DNA of 64,000 nucleotides, from contig JAGVSM010001239.1 of the NCBI GenBank assembly GCA_022494885.1, positions 51,789 through 115,788 of the forward strand, read 5' to 3'. The notes under the pieces are model-generated. The model did no database searches, was not told the origin of the DNA, and saw nothing but the letters and a program-made list of their open reading frames with translations. Position 1 is the first letter of the stretch; each line of letters opens with the position of its first letter. The translations under genes and the position numbers were made by a program. The DNA is from Micrasema longulum. Lineage: Eukaryota > Arthropoda > Insecta > Trichoptera > Brachycentridae. This document shows, in pieces, positions 45,190-56,589 of this stretch.

Positions 45190-45375
45190 TTTGCCTTAGT
45201 TCACCAGATGTAGCGAATCTCGACTGTTACGTGGAGGTAAGGTGATTAGTCTTACGTTTCCAGGGAGTAAAATCATATTTCAACATATTTCACGTCGACC
45301 CTACCAGGAATCGAACCCGGAACCTCAAGCATGGCAGATGAACGAGCCAACCATTGCACTACGAGGCGTCTTATT
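45190..45375 (-). mobile_element. SINE1, 5' two thirds
   Basis: Minus-strand head with the B-box GGTTCGATTCCTGG and a GGTAAGGTGATTAGTCTTACG body on plus. Confidence 0.7.
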
Positions 45376-45955
45376 TTACCACAATGTTACATAAATCTAG
45401 CAGATCTTTGACATTTCTTGTTATTTATGGTGCCATAAACAAAATCACACAGCACAAACAACAAAATGACTTTTTCTTACACCTGTCCCTATACAATTAT
45501 TCTTTGGTTTATTGTATTGTATGGTGTCTATGGCCTATGGTATTATGCCTTTGAATTATCTTGGTTAGGAAATACAAAAACATTACAGCCATAAAATTTA
45601 TGACGAGTTTGTCAAACTAATCCAAAGACAAAGACCGTTGTAAATTTTAATTTTGATAAAGAATTTCGAATATTTTTGAATTAGTTCTTAATCGTTACAT
45701 TTGTCAAACATATTGTCTAATGCATACTTAAGCGAAGTAATCTTTCAAGGAAGAGAGTCCTTGGCTTTTTTTTCTTATTTATGCGTGTAGACAATGTTGA
45801 ATTTCGAGGGTGTTTTTCAAAACTTAACTAACGCATTCGTTATTTTGAAAAAGTAGGAGAAAGCGCCCTAAAAGAATACCATAAAGATATTTCTCAGCTG
45901 TTTATTTATTTAATAACGCCTAAATAACTTTTACACATACAGAGATAAAAGATAT
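45376..45955. other. AT-rich stretch, no gene
   Basis: Nothing recognised. Confidence 0.45.
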
Positions 45956-45956
45956 T

Positions 45957-46318
45957 ACACTGGCTACGTTTTCCACAGAGTGGAATACAAACTCTGCTGG
46001 GTTATATATAAATCACTGTACAACTCTGCTACGGAATATCTAAGGGAACTATGCATTCCAGATGAACTACCCAACAGACGTCTTACGCTTAGATCCGCAT
46101 CTATGGCGAGAGTAAAAGTTATTATACCTCTACGCAAACAGCGCACTAAATTCGGTGAACGCGCATTTGCGGACGCAGATCTTATGGCACGGGATGCTCT
46201 CCCAGCAGAGGTGCGAGGCTGTGAGAGTTAAGTGATGTTTTAGAAAAAACTTATAGCTTACTTGTTCTCTAAATCATTTAAATAAATCCGTCATCACATT
46301 CTCGAAATAAATTGTTTC
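45957..46318 (+). mobile_element. family A, C-terminal fragment
   Basis: Encodes VEYKLCWVIYKSLYNSATEY, LRELCIPDELPNRRLTLRSA and GERAFADADLMARDALPAEV. It lacks the tail; family C begins immediately after. Confidence 0.8.
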
Positions 46319-46334
46319 AATTACTAACTAACTA

Positions 46335-46830
46335 ACCATCACGCCATTTCCCCAGAGGGGTAGGCAGAGAGGATAGAACGCCACACCACTCTGTCCTGGC
46401 ACACTTCCTTTGCTTCCTTCACATTCATACATCTTCTCATGCACGCACGTCGATTATTCCGACTTTTCACATGACCACTTTCAAGAATTTGTTGTACTTG
46501 ATCATGCCATGTCTTTCTCGGCCTTCCTCGACTTCTACAACCAGACACATTCGCATCATAAATCTTTTTAGCCGTTCTTTCATCATTCATTCGCTCCACA
46601 TGACCGAACCATCGCAAAAGACCTTTCTTAATTTTGTCGATAATGCTTGACTTAGCCTTGCATTCTGCTCTAATTTCGACATTAGGGCACCTATCATACA
46701 TTGTTTTTCCGCACATTCGCCTGAGGGATCGCATTTCAACACCATTCAGTCTACTTACGTCCATTTTTTTCCAACTCCATGCTTCGCTTCCATACATTAG
46801 GGTTGGTACCAGAACTCCATTATGAACTTT
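46335..46830 (-). mobile_element. family C, 3' copy with 152-codon open frame
   Basis: The minus strand encodes MYGSEAWSWKKMDVSRLNGV, RMCGKTMYDRCPNVEIRAEC, LLRWFGHVERMNDERTAKK, RGRPRKTWHDQVQQILESGH and WRSILSAYPSGEMA without a stop. The best preserved family C tail in the window. Confidence 0.85.
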
Positions 46831-46900
46831 AGAAACACTTTGTAAAGCGCCCTTGAGGTATTATATTACGAAAATAACGCTATATAAGTTATCCATGATA
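46831..46900 (+). mobile_element. family A 3' tail fragment
   Basis: TTTGTAAAGCGCCCTTGAGG and AACGCTATATAAGTTATCC. Confidence 0.6.
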
Positions 46901-47077
46901 TTAGAGAAAATTTACAAATATAAAAGAAAACTTCAAAAATAAAAAAAACAAATAAAATTACTAGATACTAAATTATTATTTTTAATTTTTAACAACAATT
47001 GGTTTTTAAAATTTGTTAAAGTTCTAAGAAATAAATATTATTTGTAATATTATGCATATATAAATGTGTTATTATCA
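46901..47077. other. AT-rich stretch
   Basis: Nothing recognised. Confidence 0.4.
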
Positions 47078-47225
47078 TGGATAATTTTTAAAAAGCTGCT
47101 TTTGAGAAAAACACTTCAAAGGCGCTGTACAACAGGGATTGCAGTCTTGCAGCTACGGGGCTATTTATTGCACAGCATCCTCGAGGTAATTTACACAAAA
47201 ATTGAGCTATATAAATTATTCCATA
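47078..47225. repeat. two L2-like tails facing outward around an M-core scrap
   Basis: A minus tail (TTCAAAGGCGCTGTACAA) at about 47100-47130, CTTGCAGCTACGGGGC between, and a plus tail (CAGCATCCTCGAGGTAATTT) at about 47165-47222. Confidence 0.5.
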
Positions 47226-47239
47226 GGTATACAATAATT

Positions 47240-47370
47240 ATCAAAAGTCGGCATAATCGGCTGGCGTGCATGAGAAGATGTATGAATGTAGAGGAAGTCA
47301 GATTTGTATAAACTGTATAATATGATATTCTATCCTCTCTGCCTACCCCACACCTACCCCAACGAAAAAA
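47240..47370 (+). mobile_element. family C fragment
   Basis: Encodes KSRHNRLACMRRCMNVEEVR. Confidence 0.65.
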
Positions 47371-47389
47371 CGGGGTAAAGGTTTTTTTG

Positions 47390-47468
47390 TTGAACAACAA
47401 TGTTTTAAGTATTTCCAAATATGTGTAGACAGGCTGGAATTTCTCCCTAGAGAGTTATTAAGATCGGA
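47390..47468 (+). mobile_element. R element left-end scrap
   Basis: TTAAGTATTTCCAAATATGTG and GACAGGCTGGAATTTCTCCC. Confidence 0.55.
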
Positions 47469-47712
47469 AGTGTCTTTCTATATTTCTGCATCCATCAACA
47501 TTCGAATTGTAAATATTTTTAGCCGTTCTTCCGCAGTCCATTCGCTCTACATGTCCAAACCACCGATGAGCTCCTTTCTTGATTTTGTCGATAGTGCTTA
47601 TCTCAGCCTAAGCCTGGTGCTATATAAGTTTTCCATAATAATAATAAATGCCCAGACTTCCATATTTCCTTCTCAAAACGTTTTCCCTGTCTGTTGAAAC
47701 AAATTTAGTTTT
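47469..47712 (-). mobile_element. family C fragment, family A tail end and R scrap
   Basis: 47475-47612 is minus-strand family C (HRWFGHVERMDCGRTAKNIY). 47618-47648 is a family A-like tail end. 47650-47710 is an inverted R scrap. Confidence 0.6.
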
Positions 47713-48269
47713 TTGTTTATTTAAAAGTTAAATAGTTGCCTAAATCTTATATTCTTCAAAGATGGGGTAGATAGTGACGCAATTTATGTACTAAATCAGT
47801 GCCATATGCACTATTAGATACAAATAAAAGAAATAAATGGTTTTTAAAAGAATCGTTTGGGTTTCCAATATTGTCTTGTCACGCAATGGCCTTCAGCCGT
47901 CACAAACAATCTGTCAACTTTCAAGTTTCCCATAGAGAATAACACAAATAATAATAAATATATCACTTTTCCATAGAAAAACTGCACAAGCGACTATTTA
48001 CTATTTACAGCCCATTGTCTACGACCGCCCACGGAAAAAAAAGAAAAAAACTCCACATTCGAACACACCAGTGTGGTACCGCTCACACTCGTACTTTTGT
48101 AATGCGTTAGAAAGAAACAGACGCACGCACGTTGTGTCCGTTTGCCCTACACAATGATCTCCCTGTTTCTCTCTTGGGCTTTGAATTTTATTTGCGTTCG
48201 AAATTCAATTTTTGTCTGCGCCAGGGGTGCACTTGCAAAATGTGCAGTGTCGGAACTGTTGTAAAATTT
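47713..48269. other. unassigned stretch
   Basis: A SINE1-type terminus scrap is at about 47800-47830; the rest is not recognised. Confidence 0.4.
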
Positions 48270-48515
48270 GTCGGCCTTGTAGTGTTATGGTCAGCGTTTG
48301 CTTATGATGCGAGAGGTCTCTGGTTCGATTCCCGAGATGGTTGACATAAAAAAAATATTTAAAAAGGTGTTTTCACACTCGAATATTTTATAGTCCCTGG
48401 ACCGCTAATTGAAGCGTAACACTGATCGTCTTACCCTCATGCAACAAAAATGATCAATTTTGGCTGCGGTAGGAATACTAATGCAGTGCCCCATGCACCA
48501 TTAATAATAAAGCTG
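48270..48515 (+). mobile_element. SINE1, near full length
   Basis: The head TCGGCCTTGTAGTGTTATGG with GGTTCGATTCCCGAG, body AGTCCCTGGACCG and CGTCTTACCCTCATGCAAC, ending at CCCCATGCACCATTA. Confidence 0.8.
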
Positions 48516-48597
48516 TATTAATAATCCGAAGAAAATGATAACAAAGTAAATTGTTTTACTCAAATTACAAATTCAAAAAATTAAAATTCAATTTATT

Positions 48598-48720
48598 TCT
48601 ACTACTACTACTACTACCATCACGCCATTTCCCCGTAGGGGTAGGCAGAGAGAATGGACCTATTTATTTATATAATTACTCCGTAAAGCGCTTTGATGTA
48701 AGTTATCCATAACAATTGTA
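48598..48720 (-). mobile_element. family C 3' end joined to a family A tail scrap
   Basis: 48598-48660 holds the (GTA)n tail and end of family C on minus. 48665-48715 is a deleted plus-strand L2-like tail. Confidence 0.6.
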
Positions 48721-49230
48721 ATACATATATTATTTTTTAATTGGCTTATTTTTATAGTCTATTAACAAATAAAAAAACAAAAAACCACTACACTTCCGTA
48801 TTAAATCGCTCTTTACGAGATTTTTTTATCCATGGGGAAAAAAACAAGTTCTTTTATCATTTTTTTTCTTCCTAAAACCAGTGCCGAAACGGCGCGGCGT
48901 TCCGGCACCAGTGCAGCCCTGTCCTTACCCCATTTTTACTTGTCATTATTTTTTACGGCTGTTATTTCATTTTGTTATCGGTCAGCTATTATGAGTAGGA
49001 TGACACGTCATATTTTTCCTACCTGGTTATTCATTTAATTATAATCCATATTTCTTCTATACAACCTTACTAATGTTTTAATTACAAATTTATCGTTACC
49101 ATACGTCCATGTTTTTTTTTTCCTTTTGGTTCGTACAAAAAAACTACTTCGTAAAAAAAATATGATTAATTTTAAAAAAAGTACAATGACAATGCGAGGA
49201 AAATATATATTTTTTAATAACCAAATTTGT
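48721..49230. other. AT-rich stretch, no gene
   Basis: Nothing recognised. Confidence 0.4.
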
Positions 49231-49405
49231 CACGAAGGGGAAGATTGAGGGACGTAAGGGGGTCGGAAGAAAACAGCTTCCTTGGCTTTGAAACATTCGA
49301 GCATGGACCAGGATTCGAACTATGGAGGAGCTGTTTCGCACTGCTCGGGATAGAGAAGCTTCTCCCAAGTGATCGGCAACGTCGGGGGGACCCGACATGA
49401 CATTT
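49231..49405 (+). mobile_element. non-LTR C-terminal fragment (ARDREA type), with two stops
   Basis: The plus strand read through stops gives KIEGRKGVGRKQLPWL, then NIRAWTRIRTMEELFRTARD and REASPK. This is the closing motif of an RTE/R4-like polyprotein. The minus-strand 91-codon frame is a shadow. Confidence 0.7.
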
Positions 49406-49413
49406 TTTTTTTG

Positions 49414-49577
49414 CTCCACAACAGGCCAGGAGGCCTAATTACAGTGGTGAATTACATCACAGAGCACCCAGGCTTGAGAAAAATTACATTTTAATTTTTG
49501 TGTTCTCACCGGGAATCGAACCCGGAACCTTCCGTGCGTGAGTCAAGCGTCTTGACCACTACACCACGGAGGCCGCC
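49414..49577 (-). mobile_element. SINE2
   Basis: Complete inverted copy: CCACAACAGGCCAGGAGGCC at the 3' side and CACTACACCACGGAGGCCGC at the head. Confidence 0.85.
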
Positions 49578-49821
49578 ATGACACGTGAAGAAGAAGAATA
49601 ACCAAATACGCTGTCTGCCTTTCCTTATATTTTTTTATTAACATACGAGGGTTCTCTGAAATGTCATATTTATTAAAACAAAAAAATCTGTTAACGTTCT
49701 GTTCTATTCTTAAAACGAGTCATATTTATTAAAATAAAAAAATCTGTTGTAATATGTTAAAAAAATGATTATAGCCCGAATACATGTTTTGTGATGTTCA
49801 GCGTAATTATTATTATTATTA

Positions 49822-50520
49822 TAGATAACTTATATAGCGCCATTTTCGTAATATAATACCTCAAGGGCGCTTTACAAAGTGATAATATAAAAATATATAT
49901 TTAATTTTAACTTTTTAATTTAAGAAAAACAATGTACTTTGTCACCACATGCTAAGAATTTATTCAAATGATTTAGAGAACAAGTGGGTTTTAAGTTTCT
50001 TCCGAAACATCACTTCACTCTCACGGTTTCGGACCTCTGCTGGGAGAGCATTCCATGCCGTAGGGCCTGCGACCGCCAATGCGCGTCCGCCGAATTTAGT
50101 GCGCTGTTTGCGTAGAGTTATAATAAATTTTCTTTTCGACGCATATATAGCTGATCTAAGCGTAAGACGTCAGTTCATCTGGAATGCAGAGTTCCTTTAG
50201 ACATTCCGGAGCAGAGTTGTGCAGTGACTTATACATCAGCCAACAGAGTTTGTATTCCACCCTCCGTAGAAAACATAGTCAGTGTTATTCCCGAAGTAGT
50301 GGAGTGAGAGACTGAACTTAGAGATTCTAAAAATAAATCTCGCTGCTGCATTCAATACAGTCTGTAGGCGAGTCATTTTATTTTTTGGTAGACCTGCGTA
50401 GATACCATTACAATAATCGACTCTAGACACTACAAACGCATTTATTAATTGACGGGCGGCATCAATCGGCAAATTTTTGCGAATGCATTTAATCTGTCTC
50501 AGCTGGTAAATGCATGAACT
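49822..50520 (-). mobile_element. family A, 3' copy
   Basis: Minus strand: VDYCNGIYAGLPKNKMTRLQ, LNAAARFIFRISKFS, then the C-terminal region with frameshifts, UTR and L2-like tail at 49823-49880. Confidence 0.8.
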
Positions 50521-50532
50521 ATAAGTTTTTTA

Positions 50533-50703
50533 TGTATATACAGTGTTCAACAAATAAATAAAATAAATTAATTCTTCCACTTGTTTAAGAGATCGCTTTG
50601 AAAAATGTTTATAAGAATTAAAATTTTGATGTCAAATCAAGATATTAAAATTCACCCTTTTTCTGAGGCAATGTTTTATATTTCCTTCCACCCTGTATAA
50701 ATA
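50533..50703 (+). mobile_element. small TIR element (TATACAGTGTT ... ACCCTGTATA)
   Basis: About 170 bp with short inverted ends; resembles the ends of the 54108 element. Non-coding. Confidence 0.5.
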
Positions 50704-51029
50704 CAAAACAGTTTAGTCACGGTTAATTAAATTTGGGTTGTTCAATGTTTAGTTTGAATTAAACGCTTAGTCCAGGTCAATTAAAAAATGGAGCAAGTAT
50801 AAGAACCCAGACTTACTTACTTCCATTATGTATATCTGGGTATCGTCTATTCAATTAGTTCCCTGGGCCTCGATTATGATGGAAAGATAAAGACCTCATA
50901 TCTTCACCTTGACGGTATAGTTGAAGATAAATCCCTCTAGCGATTATAAGGATATACCACCAACCCCCTACCTTTAAGTGTTGGGTAGGTACATCGATAT
51001 GAATCAAGGGAAAGCGTACGTCACGGTAC
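50704..51029. other. unassigned stretch
   Basis: A CGATTATGATGG ... AAGATAAAGAC segment resembles parts of 18237-18360 and 51560-51640, suggesting an unnamed repeat. Confidence 0.4.
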
Positions 51030-51520
51030 ACATATCTACGCTCTATTTCAATTTCAATTTCAATTTCAATTTATTTATTTTAAATATAACATATACATTA
51101 CAAAAATATATTCAATACGTACATATTATAAAAAAGGAAAAAATACACGAAAGAGACTCATGTCAAAGGAGTCGAAGAATCCTGCTCCGGAAAACCCCTT
51201 CGGATACATGGAACAGATCAATATCCAGAGCGGTGTTGTTCAGCATAGCGGTAGCCCTTCCAACAGGCATAACCATAGGCAGGTTGGTCCTGAATATCGG
51301 AATATGAAACAATCTATGCTGACGTTGTCTTAGGTAATTATCAGGAACATACAAACCAATGCTCATCATAATTTCAGAATTATCGATCATACCGCGCAAC
51401 AATCGATAAAATGTGTAGTCAAATACACATTCCTTCTAGTCTCTAAACTGTTGTAGCCAAGCATACCCTGGAGAAACTCGGTCGGGTAGAGCCAAGGATA
51501 ATACCCGCACTCTCTCATGT
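51030..51520 (-). mobile_element. non-LTR family D, C-terminus and (CAATTT)n tail
   Basis: Minus strand: LRGMIDNSEIMMSIGLYVPD, NYLRQRQHRLFHIP and FHVSEGVFRSRILRLL. The tail is the TTTCAATTTCAATTTCAATT run at about 51045. Confidence 0.82.
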
Positions 51521-51830
51521 AGAGATATCTCAGAAACTTCTAACATGACATAGCTTCAGTATGACGTCATAATTGAAGATAAAAGTCTCCCGACCGACTA
51601 CAAAGGTATGGTACCGATACCCCCACCATCAAGTTTTGATGTAAGTACATCATTCTATACTGACGAGTCTAGAACCCCTCGATACGTTTATCTACGCATT
51701 AAGTGTCAAAAATTATGTTCTACAGAGCAATTTTTCCTTTAATTATGATTTATTAAAAATTTTAATCGTTCTGAGGTTGGCACTTAATCGGCACGGTAAT
51801 CCAAAGTACGACTAATCATTAAATATTATT
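51521..51830. other. unassigned stretch
   Basis: No family recognised. Confidence 0.4.
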
Positions 51831-51834
51831 GGCC

Positions 51835-51975
51835 TAAATATGTTGCAACAGAGAGGGAAAACATTTTTGAGGATTGTATGCCAGGATAGACGTGTGTGGC
51901 GGTCTATTCTCTCTGCCTACCCCTACGGGGAAATGGCGTGATGGTAGTAGTAGTAGTAGTAGTAGTAGTAATAAT
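51835..51975 (+). mobile_element. R scrap joined to family C 3' end with (GTA)n tail
   Basis: GTTGCAACAGAGAGGGAAAA, then GCCAGGATAGACGTGTGTGG and CTACGGGGAAATGGCGTGAT with eight GTA/GTAATAAT units. Confidence 0.7.
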
Positions 51976-52414
51976 ATTTTTTCAATGTAAAATATTTTTT
52001 TTGGTATTTATAAAAAAACACTTGAAACAATTGCGCTCCCGCCACACGTCGCGATTCACAAGTTGTGGGTTTTCTCGCTTAGATTTCTGGATCCTATTTA
52101 CAGTTTTGCTATATATTTTTGTAAAGAATATGTCGGAACGACAGGTCAAATATTATTGGTTTATTAATCTTAGTTAGCATCAACTTGCCTTTTTATTCGG
52201 TAGCACAGCGCCCGCCCCACAATGCCAGTGTCGAGAAAATATCAAATTACACAAATTTCAGGTGTGCGGACACGTTTTTTAAACATATTTTTATTCACCG
52301 TATCAAATTTAACAACTCAATAAAAATAACAAATGTCGCGCTTGTATTGTTGTGTGTTTAATTTATTTACAAATATTAAATCATTATTTAATATTTGTAT
52401 GATTTATATGAACA
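51976..52414. other. unassigned stretch
   Basis: Nothing recognised. Confidence 0.4.
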
Positions 52415-52860
52415 CTAAGCACAGTGGACAGTATTCAAATCCCTTTATGAAATGGCTCCAAAATACCCATCGGACCTTTGTATTAGGGAAAATACACGTC
52501 AAAGAAAATCTACTCTTAGGTCAGCATTTGATTCAGGAAGAGGAAAACTTGTCGAAATCCGGCGCACCCCAAACACTAGATTTGGAGATCGTGCTTTTGC
52601 CGCCGCCGGCCCCTCTGCCTGGAACCAATTGCCTTCAAATTTACGAATCATCGACATTCAGTCAATTCAGATCCCAACTAAAATCCCACTTCTTTAGACT
52701 ATCATACCCTCAATTTTAAATCTAGAAATATAATGTATCACTTAAGTTTAGTTAGAATGTAAGTTTAGATATACAATTGTAAAGCGCCCTTGAGGTGATT
52801 TTTTACAAAAATGGCGCTGTATAAATCAGCCAAATATTATTATTATTATTATTATTATTA
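52415..52860 (+). mobile_element. L2-like family B, C-terminus with intact tail
   Basis: Encodes APKYPSDLCIRENTRQRKST, FGDRAFAAAGPSAWNQLPSN, then (frameshift) FRLSYPQF. The tail AAGCGCCCTTGAGGTGATTT ... GGCGCTGTATAAA is followed by (ATT)n. Confidence 0.85.
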
Positions 52861-53215
52861 GTAATTGCTACAGAGATGAGGAACATTTAAGAGAAGGTAA
52901 TATAGAAGTCTATGCATCTACACGGCTTATGTACTGTCTATGGCTAGTTTAAGTGGCCACTTTACACACTGTGTAACATTCACCATTCTGCCCATATTTG
53001 AACATCTATATTCCTTCAATTCTTTCATCTGTTGATGTTTGTAAAGTTAAAGAGCTGAAACCTCTATTTATGCGAGTGTGATTAATCTAATTGAATTAGT
53101 TCACCTACATAATAGGGAACGCCCGAAAATGTTATTTTTTCAATTTCTTTTTTTATTTTTTTATAAAATTATATTGTTGATAAATCCACCTGGTCCATGA
53201 AGAAGTAAAGAAATT
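52861..53215 (+). mobile_element. R element body
   Basis: CTACAGAGATGAGGAACATT through GTGGCCACTTTACACACTGT and CATAATAGGGAACGCCCG. It ends in the TAAATCCACCTGGTCCATGA flank seen also at 22177. Confidence 0.72.
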
Positions 53216-54107
53216 TTTAAAAAAGGAAAAATAAAGTTTTCTAGACTAGATTTTTTTTGATGTGGGTGAGATTCGTCTGTCTGAATTATTTCACATTTAA
53301 GTACCTGCTTATTATAAAAAAATTGGTGTTTCCGGATGATAAAGCACATTTTTCAACAATTAAAAATCTTTCCGACTTTCTGTTACCAATCTGTGACATC
53401 TTTTCGTAGAATTGAGATTTGCAAGAGAGTTTTACGACGCCATAAATCATTACTGTATGGGCTAGTTTCGCTTCTCAATACGCCGGGTGATATATGGTCC
53501 CAGCCTAACAATTAGGAACAATGATTTCAAAAATGATTTTAGTAAAATAGACTTAAAGGACAGTGGGTGATTAGTCACCCAACTGAAAATGTATAGCAAA
53601 TAAAAAAAACCGTACATATTAGTGAAATCTCTTAAACTTCCATTTATTTTGATTCTAGTTTTTATTGCGTGCATTAAAAAAAATATTGATAATTTATAAA
53701 AAAACTAGCTGAACCCGGCCACGCTTCGCTGTGGCTTTGTCTGATATTTATCATTGGGGAAGTAAATAAAAATAGTCTAGCAAATATCCATTTACCGAGA
53801 AAACACGTAACTTAATTAATATCTCAATTTGCGTTGCTGGTATGCTGTAGAATATAAGGGAAGAAAATTGTAACTTGGGCTAAAATTTATAAAATGGCGG
53901 CACTGTGTAGAACTGTCATGCAGCACTAGTTAACTATGGCAAATTATGGGTCAATTTAAAACGCATAGAATGTTCTGTTTCCGTGGAACTTCCGAACAAA
54001 AAGTACATAGAAACACTCTTATGCTACAATGCAATGTTCTGTAAAAAAATTGAGACAATCCATCGATTACTTTCGGAGATTTGCAGCCGGAAACATACCG
54101 AACCTAA
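53216..54107. other. unassigned stretch
   Basis: Contains CTAGCTGAACCCGGCCACGC at about 53705, a motif often met in arthropod repeats, but no boundaries are clear. Confidence 0.4.
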
Positions 54108-54455
54108 ATTTATATACAGGGTTTTCTTTAAGCCCTGTCACATCCGAAACCACGATGATCAGTATGGGCAAGAAGACATATTTAAAAAAATATTTAGAAC
54201 AAAGAATTAAAAAAATGGTTGCTTATTTCTGTAGGGGAGAAGTGAGGGGAGCGCGGCGCAGTATCAGACACCCCCTTCCCCCTCCTCGTTTCACCCCTGC
54301 AGAAGTAAACAACCATTTGCTTTTTTGTGTTTTATTTTTATAAATTTTATTCGTTCTAAAAAATAATTTAAGGTGCCGATATGTATTCTTGCTCATACTG
54401 ATCATCGTGGTTTCGGATGTAACAGGGTTAAATGAACACCCTGTGTATATAGATA
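54108..54455 (+). mobile_element. long-TIR element (TATACAGGGT ... ACCCTGTGTATA)
   Basis: Two arms of about 130-165 bp (54108-54240 and about 54285-54455) are inverted, diverged copies sharing CATCCGAAACCACGATGATC. Short frames inside are by-products. Confidence 0.7.
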
Positions 54456-54689
54456 ATATAAATATTTTATTAGTAATCCCTAAGGGTTCCATTTATTTAT
54501 ATTGTAGTTTTTATTGCATGCATATAAAAATTTATTGACGTTATTTAAAAAAAAAGAAAAACACTACAATAATATAAACGAAATCTCTTAAGCTTCAATT
54601 GATTTTTATTTTAGTCATTAATGAGTGCGTCTAAAAATTTAAAGTTTAAAAAATATGGATAGTTTATAAACAATAATAAAACAATTTGT

Positions 54690-55135
54690 AATTCTTTCAA
54701 ACGATCACTGAATCAAATTAAATTATAAATACCTCTCTCCCACCAAGTCTTCTAAATACCATTGTGCCTTTCAACTATCCTTTATAATAAGTTGTCGGCC
54801 TCGTGATGTAATGGTCAGCGCGTTAGCCTGCCATGCAAGAGGTCTCGGGTTCGATTCCCGACATGGTTGAAATGAAATATTTATTTAAAAGGGTGTTTTC
54901 ACACTAGAATATTTCATAGTCCCTGGACTGATACCTGAAGCGTAAGACTGATCATCTCACCTTCATGTAACAAAAATGATCAAGATACGCTGTGATTGAT
55001 GTACCAATACAGTGCCCTTTGCACCATTAGGTGCGGAAAGGGAACGATGATAATGATGATTATAATAAGTTTCTATGTATAAATATGTCCTTAAAAATGG
55101 CCATTGGGCGTATATATAAATAAATTAATGAATAA
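54690..55135 (+). mobile_element. family J 3' end, interrupted by SINE1
   Basis: TTCTTTCAAACGATCACTG to TTATAATAAGTT, then resumes at 55071 with TCTATGTATAAATATGTCC, co-linear with 3500-3660. Confidence 0.82.
54794..55059 (+). mobile_element. SINE1, full length with 12-bp target duplication
   Basis: 266 bp: tRNA-like head with GGTTCGATTCCCGAC, body, and terminus CACCATTAGGTGCGGAAAGG with (GATAAT)-like tail. TTATAATAAGTT flanks it at 54782-54793 and 55060-55071. It defines the family ends. Confidence 0.92.
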
Positions 55136-55324
55136 TTGAGTGAAATCTCTAGAGCTTCTATATTTTTTTATTCTTATGCGTGCATCTAAAAATAACGTTA
55201 ATATTCTTTAGTAATTCTACGAGTACCATCATTTCCGTGTCCGGGCGGAATGTAGAATACAATTAATTTTCCTAAAAAAAAATTAGTTCTTATGATTTAC
55301 CCAAAATTTTAACTTTCAGGGCCA

Positions 55325-55440
55325 AGTTGTAAATAACTCTCTATTAGAAAATGGGAATCAAGTTGGGATAAAGTTTGATTCGAACCACGGACCTTCGGTC
55401 CGTGAGTCCGAGACACTAGCCACAGGACCACAACCCGACT
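55325..55440 (-). mobile_element. SINE3
   Basis: The minus strand reads GGTTGTGGTCCTGTGGCTAG and GGTTCGAATC. The short frame at 55309 is a by-product. Confidence 0.65.
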
Positions 55441-55832
55441 CATGTAACAAACATTGATCCGAAAAGTTGGAAAATAGTGCACACGACACATGGCGTAATA
55501 ACTTTTAAAAACCTAAAGGCCGTAAAAATCTAAGAAACTAGTATAAAGATAATAGTTAAAAAAAAATCTCAGTTTCTCTTGAGATGTTCTTAGTAAACAG
55601 TCATTAATGTCGTCTGTTAAGTAAGATAAATTACTATTTGCCTGTCTGAATTGTGATCAGCCAATTTGAATGTTATTGTCACCTCCAGAACACCTTTCGA
55701 GTCTGTCTATAGAGAACCCCAAACCTTGACAATGGCAAATTCAATTCGTATAGTTTCCTTTTGAGTTCGAGAGGACGGAAAAAATCAAACCCACTTCGCA
55801 TTGTTGTATTGTATGTATATTGTTTACCTGTC
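55441..55832. other. unassigned stretch
   Basis: Nothing recognised. Confidence 0.4.
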
Positions 55833-55925
55833 CGCCTCGTGGTCTAATGGTCAGCGCTTTCGCCTACCATGCAAGAGGTCTCGGACTAATTTCCCGACAA
55901 GTTTATTTTTGTAAATTTACTGATA
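55833..55925 (+). mobile_element. SINE1 head
   Basis: CCGCCTCGTGGTCTAATGG, CCTACCATGCAAGAGGTCTC and a mutated B-box. Confidence 0.65.
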
Positions 55926-55934
55926 TAATATTCT

Positions 55935-56015
55935 AAGTTGCTATAAATCCACTCGCCCGTGCGCTTTGAAGCTGCAAGACGATTGGTAATCTAAATTTTA
56001 TTCATTATTACAAGA
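55935..56015 (+). repeat. single M1 module
   Basis: CGCCCGTGCGCTTTGAAGC and TGCAAGACGATTGGTAATC match M1 at 33125. Confidence 0.55.
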
Positions 56016-56148
56016 ATTTCCAAATAAACAAACCAGCCGCGTGATATCCGACGGAGAATAGCCAATTTCACACATATCATCTTGACCCTCCCTCCCCGGT
56101 GATGTGTATCTAGTACACATTGCGTCTAATAACTATATCTTTATAATA

Positions 56149-56350
56149 ACATATTACAACAGAGATGAAGAACATTTAAGAGAAGGTAATATAGAAGTCT
56201 AGGCATCTACAGGGCTTATGACCTGTCAATGGCTGGCTTAAGTGGCCACTTTACACACCGTGTAACATTCACCATTCTGCCTATATTTGAACATCTATTT
56301 TCCTTCAATTCTTTCATCTGTTGATGTTTGTGAAGTTAAAGAGCACAAAC
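56149..56350 (+). mobile_element. R element, left body
   Basis: ACATATTACAACAGAGATGA through GTGGCCACTTTACACACCGT to TTTGTGAAGTTAAAGAGC. Confidence 0.72.
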
Positions 56351-56399
56351 AGTTATTACTCGATGGATATTACCCATTTATTTATTTATTCATATTTTT

Positions 56400-56575
56400 C
56401 GCTCACAAACTATAATTAATAATAAAAATAATGTGACCGTACTGGGGTTACCCGTGCCGAGGACACTTAACAATATACTTTTTTAAAATTACATTTGAGA
56501 ATAAACAAAGAAGACTAACTTAAAAAACAAACATAATTAGCAAATATTCAGACAGTTTTAAAAACAAGGTATTTA
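56400..56575 (+). mobile_element. family J internal/flank fragment, deleted
   Basis: GTGCCGAGGACACTTAACAA as at 3215, then directly the GAGAATAAACAAAGAAG segment found after family J at 3690, so the coding part is missing. Confidence 0.5.
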
Positions 56576-56589
56576 TGTACATCTGTATT

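Noticed and set aside
54794..54870. tRNA gene (also at 22376, 27376, 48270)
   Set aside because: Multi-copy, no acceptor pairing and continuous with SINE bodies; one copy has target duplications at SINE ends.
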